Origin: Boothiomyces macroporosus
Taxonomy: Eukaryota > Chytridiomycota > Chytridiomycetes > Rhizophydiales > Terramycetaceae
Length of the DNA: 64,000 nt
Reading direction: 5' to 3'
Assembly: GCA_027604185.1 (NCBI GenBank)
Contig: JADGKB010000004.1
Coordinates: 186,001 to 250,000 of the forward strand
Shown here: positions 23,940 through 36,589 of the stretch, piece after piece
How the letters are laid out: each line of letters opens with the position of its first letter
How positions within the stretch are numbered: the stretch's first letter is position 1
The notes under the pieces: generated by a model
Database searches by the model: none
What the model was told of the DNA's origin: nothing
Seen by the model: the letters and a program-made list of their open reading frames with translations, nothing else
Translations under genes and position numbers: made by a program

Positions 23940-24300
23940 ATTATGTGCTTCGCCATGAGATATTTCTTTGTAACTGCAACCCAATATACTTTGGCAAAAG
24001 GATGGATTGATTTCCAAGGCGCTTTGCTTGGTATAGTACGTGTTTACGTTTACCAAATGGTTGATTCTTGATCTATTTCAGCTCTACCACGTAAAATAAG
24101 GTTCTTTCCTTGTTTCCAAACACCAGGCCGCCCTTCCCTATCCCAGTAGTTTCCCACCAATATTGGGGACTTTTTCATGCATTAGGGCGGTATCTGATGA
24201 ACAACTCTGTTAATGAATCCTCATTTGAAATCCGAGGCTTCTTTGCTAGCTTTAGGAAATGGTTCATCCGTTTTGAACAAACTTGAAAACGTTTCTTGTG
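23940..24300 (-). pseudogene. Decayed copy of the PD-(D/E)XK-like gene
   Basis: Reading the reverse strand in several frames recovers pieces that align with the intact gene next door. SNEDSLTELF matches SNEQSLIKYF. QYWWETTG and GLVFGNKERTLFYVVELK match the WWVIPG and GDLVF...VMEFK segments. GKRKHVLYQAK matches NKRRIVVEQAQ, and VYWVAVTKKY matches VRWAAVTNER. The pieces are separated by an in-frame TGA, a TAG and at least one frame change. The catalytic-type Asp of GDLVF is Gly here, while the Glu-x-Lys is kept. None of the breaks looks like a clean 18-23 nt intron, so I call it a dead paralogue. Confidence 0.6.
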
Positions 24301-24417
24301 GTTGGTAGCCAATGATCTAGCTGATCTGGTTTATTGTATCGACTTGCTAGATTTTTGGTTAGAATAGATATGCATTTCTAATTATCATACGTTGGGTTTT
24401 ATTTCTACACGGAATCT

Positions 24418-24837
24418 CTATGACTTTACTGCCTTTCCAAACACAACCCTCTCATTGGTAACCGCAGCCCATCTCACAGTAGTGTCTGGGTGTTTCTCCT
24501 GCCATATGTTAGCATATTTCTGTGCTTGCTCAACCACTATACGCCGCTTGTTGTTCCTCCTAGAACTGGCTGTTTTTCCAGTTTTTTGGAAATCCAACCA
24601 CTTGAATTCCATAACCATATATATTTTCTTGTTGCGACTTGTGAATACTAGATCTCCTACTCCATGCTGACTATGGCCAGGAATCACCCACCAATCCTTG
24701 GTTACAAGCCTTGGTGTTTTCCGTATCCAATTCGGAGGATTCTTTAGAAAATACTTTATGAGGGACTGTTCATTTGAAAACAGCTTCTTTTGTTTTGTCA
24801 AATAACTCACCATGAGGTGAAGAAACGTGCCTGCCAT
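24418..24837 (-). CDS. Small PD-(D/E)XK nuclease-like protein
   Basis: A single-exon protein of about 139 residues. Features seen: a helical start, WWVIPGHSQHGVGDLVF, then YMVMEFKWLD, a basic stretch RRNNKRR, VVEQAQKYANIW and WAAVTNERVVFG. The Asp in GDLVF followed by Glu-x-Lys in MEFKW is the layout of a PD-(D/E)XK restriction-enzyme-like fold, and the later conserved Gln in VEQAQ also fits. Such single-domain proteins occur as fast-evolving families in fungi and protists, and their roles are mostly unknown. It lacks introns, unlike most neighbours, and sits beside a decayed copy. Function and fold are inference from motif layout. Confidence 0.55.
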   Translation of the reverse strand: MAGTFLHLMVSYLTKQKKLFSNEQSLIKYFLKNPPNWIRKTPRLVTKDWWVIPGHSQHGVGDLVFTSRNKKIYMVMEFKWLDFQKTGKTASSRRNNKRRIVVEQAQKYANIWQEKHPDTTVRWAAVTNERVVFGKAVKS

Positions 24838-24860
24838 CAAACAAATATTAAGATCGTCAC

Positions 24861-25154
24861 GTGGACATAGGTTTATATTGCCACTCCATTTTATTACAAA
24901 TTATTCATTCTTCTGGAGTGAGACTAAGCATTTGGATTCACCAGCCACAAAAATGTAATTTCAGCCACAAAAGTGCCACATATCACTTGGACAAATTTTC
25001 AGGAATTGTTGATGCCCAACAGTCTAGTTGGGTCACCGCAGCATGTCAATGAAGACAAACCAAGTTCAATCCTGGAGATGCACCTCCTTTCGAAATTGAA
25101 CTTGAAGAGATGATTAAAACCCTGTGCTGTTATTATAACGTTTATTCAATTTAA
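24861..25154 (+). other. Unresolved coding-like stretch convergent with CDK1
   Basis: Two frames stay open here. One gives PHITWTNFQELLMPNSLVG and, if a 23-nt GTCACC...GAAG segment near 25030 is removed, continues into KFNPGDAPPFEIELEEM and ends at the TAA 25152-25154, 22 bp from the CDK1 stop. That spacing fits real convergent genes in this window. However, I cannot find a convincing start codon or first exon, and no family is recognisable. Confidence 0.25.
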
Positions 25155-25176
25155 GTGAGTTAAAACAACATTAGGG

Positions 25177-26130
25177 TTAAACTTCAACATCTTTAAAGTA
25201 GTCGTGTAACAATGCTCGCTTTGCAGAGATACGGTGGCCTGGAGAGTAGATGAGTAGTTGCTAAATTTAAATCAAAGTTACAGTCATCAAGTCTCTACCT
25301 TCATCGCACAGCTTAGGGAAGACAGTAGAGAATGGTTTTGCACTCCAATGTGGGAATGTTTCTTTAAAATCAGGTAATTGGGTAGAGCCTGGCCAGACTT
25401 CTTCGTTTGGTGTTCCCAGAATCCTGAAGATTCTAAACAACTGATCAATCTCCGAGTCACCAGGAAATAGAGGTGCCTTCATTACCATTTCAGCAAAGAT
25501 GCAGCCAACACTCCATACGTCAACTGATGTGGAATAGAGTTTTGAACCCAGCAGCACTTCTGGAGCACGATACCACAAAGTTACCACCTATGTTATCTGA
25601 TCTGTCATACCTCATGCGTATAACTTCGCAGCGGAACACCAAATGCTCTTGCAAGACCAAAATCAGCCAATTTCAACATACCGTGCTGATCGATAAGCAA
25701 ATTTTGTGGTTTCAGGTCTCTATGAATAATTCTACGTGAATGGCAGTAGCACAACCCTTTCAACAATTGGAACGTATAACTCTACCATTAGCATTCATTA
25801 CTTTGACAAGCGAAGGGGAAAGTGAAGTTATGCTGTCCATGTATTTCTTTAGATCCATATCCAAAAATTCAAATACGAGCCATAAGCGCTTATCATCATG
25901 AACCAAATCCATCAACCTGAATCAGTACTCTATTACTTGACAACATTTGGGTGATCAAGTTCCCTTAATAGCGAAATTTCTCTGATTGCAGTCGATGGAA
26001 CTCCTTCTTCTTCAGTCTCAAGTCTGATTTTCTTCATTGCGACTGTGATTCCGCTAGATTTTTGAACTCCTTTGTAGACCACTCCATAAGTTCCCTCTCC
26101 AATTTTTTCGTCTTGTTTGTAATTTTGCAT
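25177..26130 (-). CDS. CDK1: Cyclin-dependent kinase 1
   Basis: A 289-residue kinase from five exons; introns are 20, 20, 23 and 21 nt. The N-terminus [20 protein letters not shown] has the glycine loop with the inhibitory Thr-Tyr pair. The cyclin-binding helix is a perfect PSTAIRE. The catalytic loop is [10 protein letters not shown], the magnesium loop [11 protein letters not shown], and the activation segment [19 protein letters not shown], with Thr as the activating site. [11 protein letters not shown] and the C-terminal [14 protein letters not shown] match Cdc2. All these motifs read through only after splicing. It should be the main cell-cycle kinase. It is divergent from eIF4B, with 267 bp between starts. 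Confidence 0.96.
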
Positions 26131-26397
26131 GAGATTACTAAAAAATGTCCGGAAGATTAACGGTGCTGTTTGTTTGATATTCAACCTCTTTGTAACAGTA
26201 CCAGATTGAAATCGTTATTTCAAGGACCAGATTATAAACTTTAATCTCATATATTACATTTCAACTTCCCGGAGTTACGCTTCGCGATTTCCTACTCAGA
26301 TTTCGCTACCGGTCGATTCTATTAGCTGCTCATGGGGTTGTATGACTTGTTGCTCCATCTCACAAGAAAAAATCAGTCGAAAAAAAAAGTTGCAAAA

Positions 26398-27451
26398 ATG
26401 AGCAAGAACAAGAAGCAAAATAAAGGTCAAAAAATGGATTTGGGAACCTTCCTTCAAAGCGATGGCAAGATCTTGACTAATGATAGAAATTGGTGGATCG
26501 TGGGCTGATGAAATGGCTGACCTTCCAACAGCTCCAGCTGCATCATTGAATGGTAATTCACTTTTTTATAGTAGCACCATATGAAAAAGTTCAAAGCAGG
26601 GATCCAAGAGAACGGGAAACCCATAGAGCACCGCTTGAAATCCCAAATAACCCACCATACACTGTCTACATTGGTAATTTATCATACAATGTTACCGAAC
26701 AAGATATTGAGCGATTTTTTGGAGATTTGCACATTAAAGGGATTCGCATGATCATGGATATTGCTACCAACAAACCAAAAGGTTTTGGATATGTTGAATT
26801 CGATGACAGAGACTCTCTGGTTGCTGCAATCGCTATGGATGGCGAATCACTTATGAATCGCGCTGTTAGATTGAATGTTGCCGAAGGATGTAACTCTCTA
26901 TTAATGTAGCTAAATCCAAACCTGCTTCTCAAAGATTTGAAGACTCCAAGTTTTCATCCAACTGGAGAGAAAGACCAGCTGGTGATGCACCACGTCCGTT
27001 CAGAGATAGCTACTCCAAAAACAGAGAGGATGCGTTCGCCAGAAGAGACGAAAGAAAAGATCGTCCTTTTGCAAGAAAACCAGAGGCTGATGCCACTCCA
27101 TTGCCTCCAAGGGCTAAAGTAAACCCATTTGGACAGGCTGCCCCAAGAGATGAATATGCTATCCAGCAAGCGATCGAAGAAAGAAGAGCTGCCAGAGAAG
27201 TCGAAAAGGAAAAAGAACGCAAGGAAAAGGAAGACGATAAGAAAAAGAGTAAATTCGTTGATGCCAAGAAGAAACCAGACAATGTACCTGTTGGAACCTG
27301 GCGCAGAAAAGAACCAGCCAACCCAAACTCTAACCCAACGCCTGCTGAAGACAAACGTTACAATGCTTTTGGAGGAAAGAAGGATGATAAGCCAAAAGCA
27401 AAGAAACCAACTACTAATGTTTATGATCTTTTGTCCGAAGAAAATCAATAG
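26398..27451 (+). CDS. Translation factor eIF4B/eIF4H-like
   Basis: About 329 residues. After splicing the start reads MSKNKKQNKGQKMDLGTFLQ, then GGSWADEMADLP, the eIF4B-type motif. A single RRM follows (VYIGNLSYNVTEQDIERFF, then PKGFGYVEF). The rest is charged and disordered, rich in Arg, Asp and Lys, with the conserved NPFGQAAPRDEYAIQQAIEE block. eIF4B stimulates the eIF4A helicase during mRNA scanning. The first intron is GC-AG (26465-26486). The second can end at either of two AGs 3 nt apart, with or without one Val. The third is 20 nt. It converges with RAD51C with 14 bp between stops. Confidence 0.88.
26465..26486 (+). other. 22-nt GC-AG intron in eIF4B
   Basis: No GT occurs where the frame must change before GGSWADE. 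A segment starting GCAAGA and ending ATGATAG restores the frame. It has the same length and the same GCAAG start as the GC-AG intron in bHLH copy 1. Confidence 0.7.
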
Positions 27452-27465
27452 ATTTATTCATATTT

Positions 27466-28427
27466 TTATTCTTCATCCCTGATACCTTCCTTTTTTATAG
27501 TGTATCTAACCATATTCTCTTCGCAGTTTGAAGATTTGCATAACCAAGCATTCCGACAATCTTGATACCATAATAACAATATTCTTTCTGTACATGCATG
27601 AGCCCAACTCTCTCCTAGAGATGGAACCAATCTTGATCTCCCGTCTTCCATTATTTTAGTAGTCATTTGATTTGTAATAACAATCTGAATTAACTACATT
27701 TACTGCTACATTAAATTCTCTAGCAAGCTGCCTCAATTTCCCAGCAATAGTATTCAGAATCCTAGTGCGCTCTATTAAATCAGAGACAAACGATCTGAAA
27801 TGAAATGCGATACTGTCAATCACAATCAATTTCAAGTTTTCATCGTATTCCAAACATTCCTGCAATAAATTAATAGACGCTAAAAGTTCTTGCATAGAGT
27901 ATATCTTTGCAATCGTTACGTTTGTCATTATTGTTTCTAGATCCGTATCTGGAAGAGATGCCCTGGCAATTTGTGAGAATCTGGACGCCATAAAACTACC
28001 TTCAGTGTCAATGTAAAATGCTTTTCCGTTGATAGGTGCCAGTTGAACATTGGCGCATAGCTGCATGCAAATTTGAGTTTTTCCTATCCCCGCTAATCCT
28101 ACTACTTCTGTTACATTTCCCAATTTGAATCCGCCCCCAAGTATTTTGTCCAATTCTGCACTCCCAGTACTGATTGCAAGGACATCCTGTTGAAGAGCAC
28201 TCCATGCGGATAATTTTGGTTTCTTTTCTACATCAACAGAATTTACCATTCATTAATTTGAGTAACAATTGTTTCTCTTGCTCTGGTAAATTCAAGCCTT
28301 ATTAATTACAAATACTTGGCCATCGTTCTGTCAGATCCTTTACCGTGTAGTATCCTTGCTGCTCAATTTCTTTCAACAGCTCATCACTAATTCCCAAAGT
28401 GAATAGAGATCGTGCAGGAACAGTCAT
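27466..28427 (-). CDS. RAD51C: RAD51 paralogue, RAD51C-like
   Basis: A 301-residue RecA-family ATPase from four exons; introns are 18, 19 and 19 nt (28298-28315 is only 18 nt). The N-terminal helical domain reads LFTLGISDELLKEIEQQGYY. The core has STGSAELDKILGGG, Walker A GLAGIGKTQ, the AFYIDTEGSF segment and Walker B LIVIDSIAFHFR. The last exon gives TNQMTTKI and SLGESWAHACTERI, the RecA-family L2 region. The DTEGSF and SIAFHFR wording favours RAD51C over DMC1, RAD51 or XRCC3. RAD51C helps load RAD51 in homologous recombination. The stop is 14 bp from the eIF4B stop. Confidence 0.88.
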
Positions 28428-28439
28428 AAAAAAGCAAGT

Positions 28440-28793
28440 TTATTTTTTTGATTCTTCTTCAAACATCTCTGCACATACAGCCTGCAATTCAATAATTGAG
28501 CTTTTATCTTCATCAGCTTTTACCTGGATTAGAATGATGTACAGATTCTTCGGAAGCAGTCATGTCCGAGAAAAGGTTGTGTTCTAACCAGAACTTGCGG
28601 TGGGGGTGAAGAAAATCTACCGTGTCTATAATGAGATCGTATTACCAAGTTGTAAGCTCTTGTAGTGTACGTTATTGAGAACTCGGTCAGCTCGGACGCT
28701 AGATTCGCTGTCTGTCCTCAACCTTTGGTTTCTCCATTCAACGTAGTCTGGAATGATTCTTATCTGGTAAAAAGAGCGTTTGATCAACTTCAT
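28440..28793 (-). CDS. Small basic protein of unknown function
   Basis: Not recognised. Three exons join to 104 residues with introns of 20 nt (28626-28645) and 19 nt (28524-28542). Both have normal GT and AG ends and the frames agree throughout, which is why I believe the gene. The N-terminus MKLIKRSFYQIRIIPDYVEW is basic and would suit mitochondrial targeting. The middle has HPHRKFWLEHNLF and the C-terminus is acidic. It ends 12 bp before the RAD51C start on the same strand. A small mitochondrial assembly or ribosomal factor is possible but not shown. Confidence 0.5.
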
Positions 28794-28905
28794 TTTGAAC
28801 GTTTAGGAAAAGCTTTTTCCGAAAGAAATCGGTTTCTTATATTCTGGGTTGCATAATTTTCAAACATTTTTAATTATGCAGCTTCATATGAAATAATTTA
28901 TTAAA

Positions 28906-30276
28906 TTATGCTCTGCTGAGCAAGTACCGAATGTTTATATAAGATAGAGCAAAGTCGTAGTACACTGCGATTAAAACAAATGTCAGGAACGCATATGCGG
29001 ATGATTCGGAATCTGAAATTGAGAGTGCATACATTCCAAACAGATGCGAGCTACTACCAATTGAGACTCCCAATTGAACTCCAGCTCTGCATCGCATATA
29101 TTTGTATAGCTTGAATAGTACTGCGCCAAATATTCCTGACAGGACACTGACAAATCCGCATAACCCTGGAACAGCTCCAATAAAACCTGCGTCTCCAACC
29201 GCGATAGGAGTTGGAATGTTTTTAAAAACCAAAACTTCTGCAACAAATGGTGTGACTTTGAGAGCATTGCAGACCGCAACGATAGTAACCAGATTAAATA
29301 CAGCCATAATCAAACACCCCCCAAATAAAGCAGTAAATTTGGAAAGCATTTGCTTCTTCTTTGCATAGATCGGAAAGGACAAACACATAACCGTGACATT
29401 TAAAAAGTACAATAATATATCTCCAATTGTAGTGTAGTTTCCAATATGTTTAAATTCAAACTTTGCTCCACTGAAGATCATTGTTGCAACATCAGAATAG
29501 GACCTGCTGATCATCAAAGCTATTAAATATGTAAGTACAAGCTCGACGACAGTAGTAGCCAAAGTTGGATGGAAAAGAATCGATAGAAACGGCGATATTT
29601 CAAAGATCTTGTACTGCAACTTCCAAAATGACTTGTACAGCAACACCAACGAGAATAAGAGCGTAAACTGAAGTGAAAAATACTCCATGTTTGAATTTGG
29701 CGGGGAGCAATAGAGTACGAGCAGCGAAATCAAACATAGAATCAGTAACACTGACACAAGGTATTCGAATGATTGCACTACTTTTGAAATCATCTTTCTG
29801 ACAGACTTTGCCTTTTCCCCATGGTTTGTATCATCATCTACTCGAACATTGACTCTTTCAACATGTACTGTTTCAAGCTGCAGCTGATCATCTGGCAAAG
29901 CGATCAAGAAGGGATAGACAGCTAATCCTCCTAATACCATGTTAATTGGCACTCCTAAAACTATGATACCAAGTGACTTGATCAAATCACTGCTATCAAT
30001 GTTGACTATGTATTTCGGAATGGTGACTAGTGCAGGTATGTAGTACATTTGAAAATAGCTGAAAAAGAAGTTGCCTGCTGGTGATATTATTGCCATCATC
30101 TTCACATGTATTGAATTGCAGAATGTATCGGTAAGGTAGAAAAAGATTGTGAGCAGCACCAGACCAAATCCAGCAACTGGAAGATTTAACGAAAGCAGTT
30201 CGTCAACTTCCTTGATCGCTTCAAATAACAATAATAGAATTGGAATTCCTGCTAAAATGAGGATACCGTGCCCCAT
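28906..30276 (-). CDS. LrgB-like membrane transporter
   Basis: A single-exon protein of 456 residues with about 12 predicted helices. The C-terminal half has the LrgB pattern: LVFKNIPTPIAVGDAGFIGA, GFVSVLSGIFGAVLFKLYKY and GSSSHLFGMYAL, equivalent to the conserved HGIGT region of bacterial LrgB and plant PLGG1. The N-terminal half looks like the LrgA-type part found fused in eukaryotic members, and a charged loop (about 140-170) separates the two. Plant PLGG1 moves glycolate and glycerate across the plastid envelope. Fungal relatives exist but their substrate is unknown, so I do not assign one. Confidence 0.75.
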   Translation of the reverse strand: MGHGILILAGIPILLLLFEAIKEVDELLSLNLPVAGFGLVLLTIFFYLTDTFCNSIHVKMMAIISPAGNFFFSYFQMYYIPALVTIPKYIVNIDSSDLIKSLGIIVLGVPINMVLGGLAVYPFLIALPDDQLQLETVHVERVNVRVDDDTNHGEKAKSVRKMISKVVQSFEYLVSVLLILCLISLLVLYCSPPNSNMEYFSLQFTLLFSLVLLYKSFWKLQYKIFEISPFLSILFHPTLATTVVELVLTYLIALMISRSYSDVATMIFSGAKFEFKHIGNYTTIGDILLYFLNVTVMCLSFPIYAKKKQMLSKFTALFGGCLIMAVFNLVTIVAVCNALKVTPFVAEVLVFKNIPTPIAVGDAGFIGAVPGLCGFVSVLSGIFGAVLFKLYKYMRCRAGVQLGVSIGSSSHLFGMYALSISDSESSAYAFLTFVLIAVYYDFALSYINIRYLLSRA

Positions 30277-30500
30277 GGATTTTTGATTTTTTTTGTGAGG
30301 AATTACTCTCGGAAATTTATTGCTGCGGCTCGTAGTTCATCGGCACTTGATCAAAAGTGACTCATTGTTATACATAGAAGCTGAATTGAGTCTCAACCCT
30401 CTAAAATATATGCTACAGAGTTTTACCGAAAGAAATTTGGTTTCCCAGTAAGTTAATGGTAAATTGCGGTGACACAAAATTTCCATGTGCATTCATTTTA

Positions 30501-32951
<2,451 letters not shown>

Positions 32952-33147
32952 TTGCTTTTGAGGGCAAATTTTTGATGGTGCAATTTCATTGGGCCACGCT
33001 TGCATTTCGGAAATTTACACATATACAACCATCTGGTGGATATTTTTTCAATCTAATAGAGTCCTTATGAGTACCATGCGCAGGCGGCTTTTTTACTGAA
33101 GCCAGCCGTTTCTGATTTTCATCAGGCTTGTGATTTTTTTTATAAAA

Positions 33148-34614
33148 ATGTCTGCTCATTCAAGATATAACTCTCCTCTAACCTCTCGCTATGCTTCGCC
33201 GGAAATGGCCTACAACTTTAGCGACGACAAGAAGTTTGGTACTTGGAGAAAGCTCTGGCTCTCTCTTGCCACTGCCGAAAAACAGCTGGGATTGGAAATC
33301 ACCCAAGAGCAACTGGATCAAATGAAAGCAAATTTGGAAAACATTGACTATGTTCTTGCTCAAGAAGAAGAAAAGAAGAGAAGACACGATGTGATGGCAC
33401 ATGTTCACACCTTTGGCGTTGCTGCTCCATTAGCTGCTCCAATCATTCACTTGGGAGCTACCTCTTGCTTTGTCACGGACAACTCTGAATTAATCATGAT
33501 CAGAGACGCATTGGAAATTATCATTCCAAAATTGGCTGGTACTATCAGAACCCTTGCCAACTTTGCTGAAAAATATAAGGAACTTCCAACACTTGGATTC
33601 ACTCACTTTCAACCTGCTCAACTAACAACAGTACCTCTCGTATAACAATAGGTTGGTAAAAGAGCATGTTTATGGTTGCAAGAATTGTTGATGGATCTCC
33701 GCAATATTACTCGCGCAAAGGCTGATTTAAGATTCAGAGGTGTAAAGGGAACTACTGGAACTCAAGCGTCCTTTTTGGCTTTATTCGATGGGGATCATGA
33801 AAAAGTTGAAAAGCTTGATGATTTGGTTACCGAAATGAATGGATTTCCATCAGCATTCCTTGTTACAGGACAAACATACACCCGTAAAGTTGATTACGAT
33901 GTTTTGAATGCTCTTGCTTCCTTTGGTGCTACTGCTCACAAAATTGCGACTGACATTAGATTGCTTGCCCATCTAAAGGAAATTGAAGAGCCTTTCGAAA
34001 AAGATCAAATTGGTTCTTCTGCAATGGCTTACAAGCGTAATCCAATGAGATGTGAAAGAGTGTGTTCACTTTCACGCCATTTGATGACTGTTGTTGGAAA
34101 TGCTGCACAAACTGCTGCTACTCAGTGGTTAGAAAGAACTCTTGATGACTCTGCTAATAGAAGAATTAGTATCCCTGAAGCATTCTTGACCGCCGATATT
34201 GTATTGTCGCTTTTGCAAAACATTTTCGACGGAATGGTAGTCTATCCTTCTGTAATTGCTGGAAGAATTTCTCAAGAGTTGCCATTCATGGCTACTGAAA
34301 ATATCATCATGGCAATGGTTAAAGCTGGAGGTGATCGCCAAGTTTGCCACGAAGAGATCAGAGTGTTGTCTCATCAAGCTGCCAGGCAAGTAAAAGAATT
34401 GGGAAAACAAAACGATTTAATTGAAAGAGTTAAAAACACTTCATATTTCCAACCAATTGTTGGACAATTGGATGCTCTCTTGGACCCAAAAACCTTTACT
34501 GGCAGAGCACCACAACAAGTCGACCGCTTTTTGAAGAGTGAAGTTGAACCAGCTTTGTTGCCATTCAAAGATATCTTGGAAAAAGGTCTAAAGAAAGTCG
34601 ATTTGAATGTGTAA
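33148..34614 (+). CDS. ADE13: Adenylosuccinate lyase
   Basis: A 481-residue enzyme of purine synthesis that releases fumarate from SAICAR and from adenylosuccinate. It has one 21-nt intron (33631-33651) inside QLTTVGKRA. The start [16 protein letters not shown] is of the animal/fungal type. [22 protein letters not shown] and [10 protein letters not shown] carry active-site histidines. The fumarate-lyase signature is [16 protein letters not shown]. Length matches the family and nothing is unusual. Confidence 0.97.
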
Positions 34615-34764
34615 TAAATGGAATGGCTGTCAATTTTATAACAGGCTCTCAAACAGACTTTTTACAATTAGTTTGAGTGGCTTATTTCTTCCCAGATTTT
34701 CTGATTTCCATTCTTTCCAAAAAGTGAATCAAATGACTGAGAGGTGTCAAATCTAAGTTTATTC

Positions 34765-36568
34765 TTAAATCATTTGTGCCGCTTCTGGATTCTGCCTCCT
34801 CCACTCTTTTTCAGCTTCAATAGCAGCTAATTTAACTACTTGAGCATCAGCTTCTTTCTGATAAAGATCACATTTCTTGCATTCAGTGCACTTTGATCCT
34901 GGCACAATTCGAAAATGCTAAGTTAATAATTATTTACTTCACAAAAATGCGAATACTTTTCTACTCGGATATCTTGTCTGCATATGTAGCACATTTCGTA
35001 TTTGCAGTAAGGACATGTCATTTTGTTGCAGCCATCCAGCTTGCTGAATCTTATTTGGCAATTAGGACACTACATCAACAACGAAATACTGTGCGAATTA
35101 GAGCCTGGCTCATTGCTAGCTCTACATGTAGTCGTAGAGAGTCATGCTCCTTTTCATGACACCTATGTAATGGAAGCCACTGTTTTTGACAGTCTGCGCA
35201 GGATACTTTGAGACACTTTGGGTTCTTGCAATTAAATATCAACGGAGTTTCAAAGCGGAGAATATGAGGGATTGGGAGTGATTTCAGTTTCCTATTAATT
35301 TCTATTTCAAATTTAGTATAAAAGTTTTTGAGTAATATGCATGCTATACAGTAAAAATACGTTGTTTCAAAGATGTTCCTAGAGAATATTGAGAGGATAA
35401 CTCCTACCGACGTTGCAAATATCCACAAGGTTCCCCTCCAATGCAGGTAAAGAAATTGAAGGATTCTTTTGATCACTTGAAATCGGGATATTTCTGGCTG
35501 CTCCTCGATATATTTACAAAATGGACATTGGACAATGTGAATACCTGATTCCTTGATTATCCGCTCCGCCAAAGTTGCTTGGTAGTTTTCGTACAGGTCT
35601 GAAGAGACACACTTTTGTATAGAACTATCAGCAATAAAAGATTCGCAGTCAGTCTCCGAAGACATGCATTTTAAGGGCCTGCCTCTAACCGATCCGGTAT
35701 CGTACATCCCAATTGCTAATGCTCGTTCAACACATGTTTTACAAAACAGATGCCCTTCGTCACAACTGATTAAATCTTCAAAAGTGCAATCTGAATAGCA
35801 GCATTGACAAGAAATCCACTGATTATTACTCTCATATTCAATGGAGTTGAACTTTTCCGCTACCGCTAGATCATCCACAGTATCCATGTGTTCTAGCGCT
35901 TGAATCTCTGCTAATAACGATGTGTGATTCATCTCATTTTTAAAAGTGTAATCCTTCCGCCTTTTGGTAAATGGTAATGTTTTCCAAAACATATTCACAG
36001 GGTTCTGCTCAAGCTTTGCTTTTGATAGAGTGAAATTATTGTTGTTTTCCGCCATGATTGCTTGTATCGTCAACTCCCAGTGATATGGAAACTGGGTCAG
36101 AAACCAATTACCATATTCATCAGCCTACTTTTGGTTCCCTGAACATAGTCTGGATCTCTAAACAATTCTTCCTCTTTAATGTAGGAATTTTCTCTTCTTT
36201 TTGGATATCCACTCCTGCTCGCTTGCAATAAAAGCGATTCAGTGACATTGTAAACTGTATTGCACTTGTGCTTCAATATTTCATTCCTTAAATGCGCAAT
36301 TTCACAATCCGGGAATCTGCATTAGTAGATTTCACCTTTCCATTATCTCCAGAAGATCGTGGTTTGGTTTAATCCGTGGATCTACTCTCTTGGGATAAGT
36401 TCCAAATTGTCTCTCCATTATTTTCTCTGTCACTAACTGAACAATTTCGCCAGAGTCTTGTGAATTATAATGGCGCACACACTGCTTTAACCACAGGGTG
36501 TCGGCGTCTGGGTATAGGGATTTTAATTCATGGTAAGCTTCCCTTTGAGCTTGACCTTTTGCAAACAT
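34765..36568 (-). CDS. RBR ubiquitin ligase, RNF216/TRIAD3-like
   Basis: A 574-residue protein from five exons; introns are 19-20 nt. The N-terminal part has LYPDADTLWLKQCVRHY and WELTIQAIMAENNNNFTLS, as in RNF216. RING1 has CQCCYSDCTFEDLISC and GHLFCKTCVERAL. The IBR starts CPFCKYIEEQP, is interrupted by about 60 residues with two hydrophobic helices (FLYLHWRGTLWIFATSVG and a Cys/Ile-rich second), and resumes at CKNPKCLKVSCADCQ. RING2 has CPNCQIRFSKLDGCNKMTCP with the catalytic-type Cys, then MCYICR. The start at 36568 is required to include the conserved N-terminal block. Confidence 0.85.
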
Positions 36569-36589
36569 ATCAAAAAAAATTTACCAGCA
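36569..36589. promoter_or_regulatory. 21-bp divergent intergenic region
   Basis: Only 21 bp separate the start codon of the RNF216-like gene from that of SEC14 on the other strand. The region is A/T-rich with a run of A. Any core promoter must overlap coding sequence of one or both genes. Confidence 0.5.

Noticed and set aside
24392..24670. A 92-codon forward ORF
   Set aside because: Shadow of the nuclease-like gene on the reverse strand, which has the family-like motifs.
26954..27448. A 164-codon reverse ORF opposite the eIF4B tail
   Set aside because: Phe/Leu/Ser-rich shadow of a Lys/Glu-rich coding region on the other strand.
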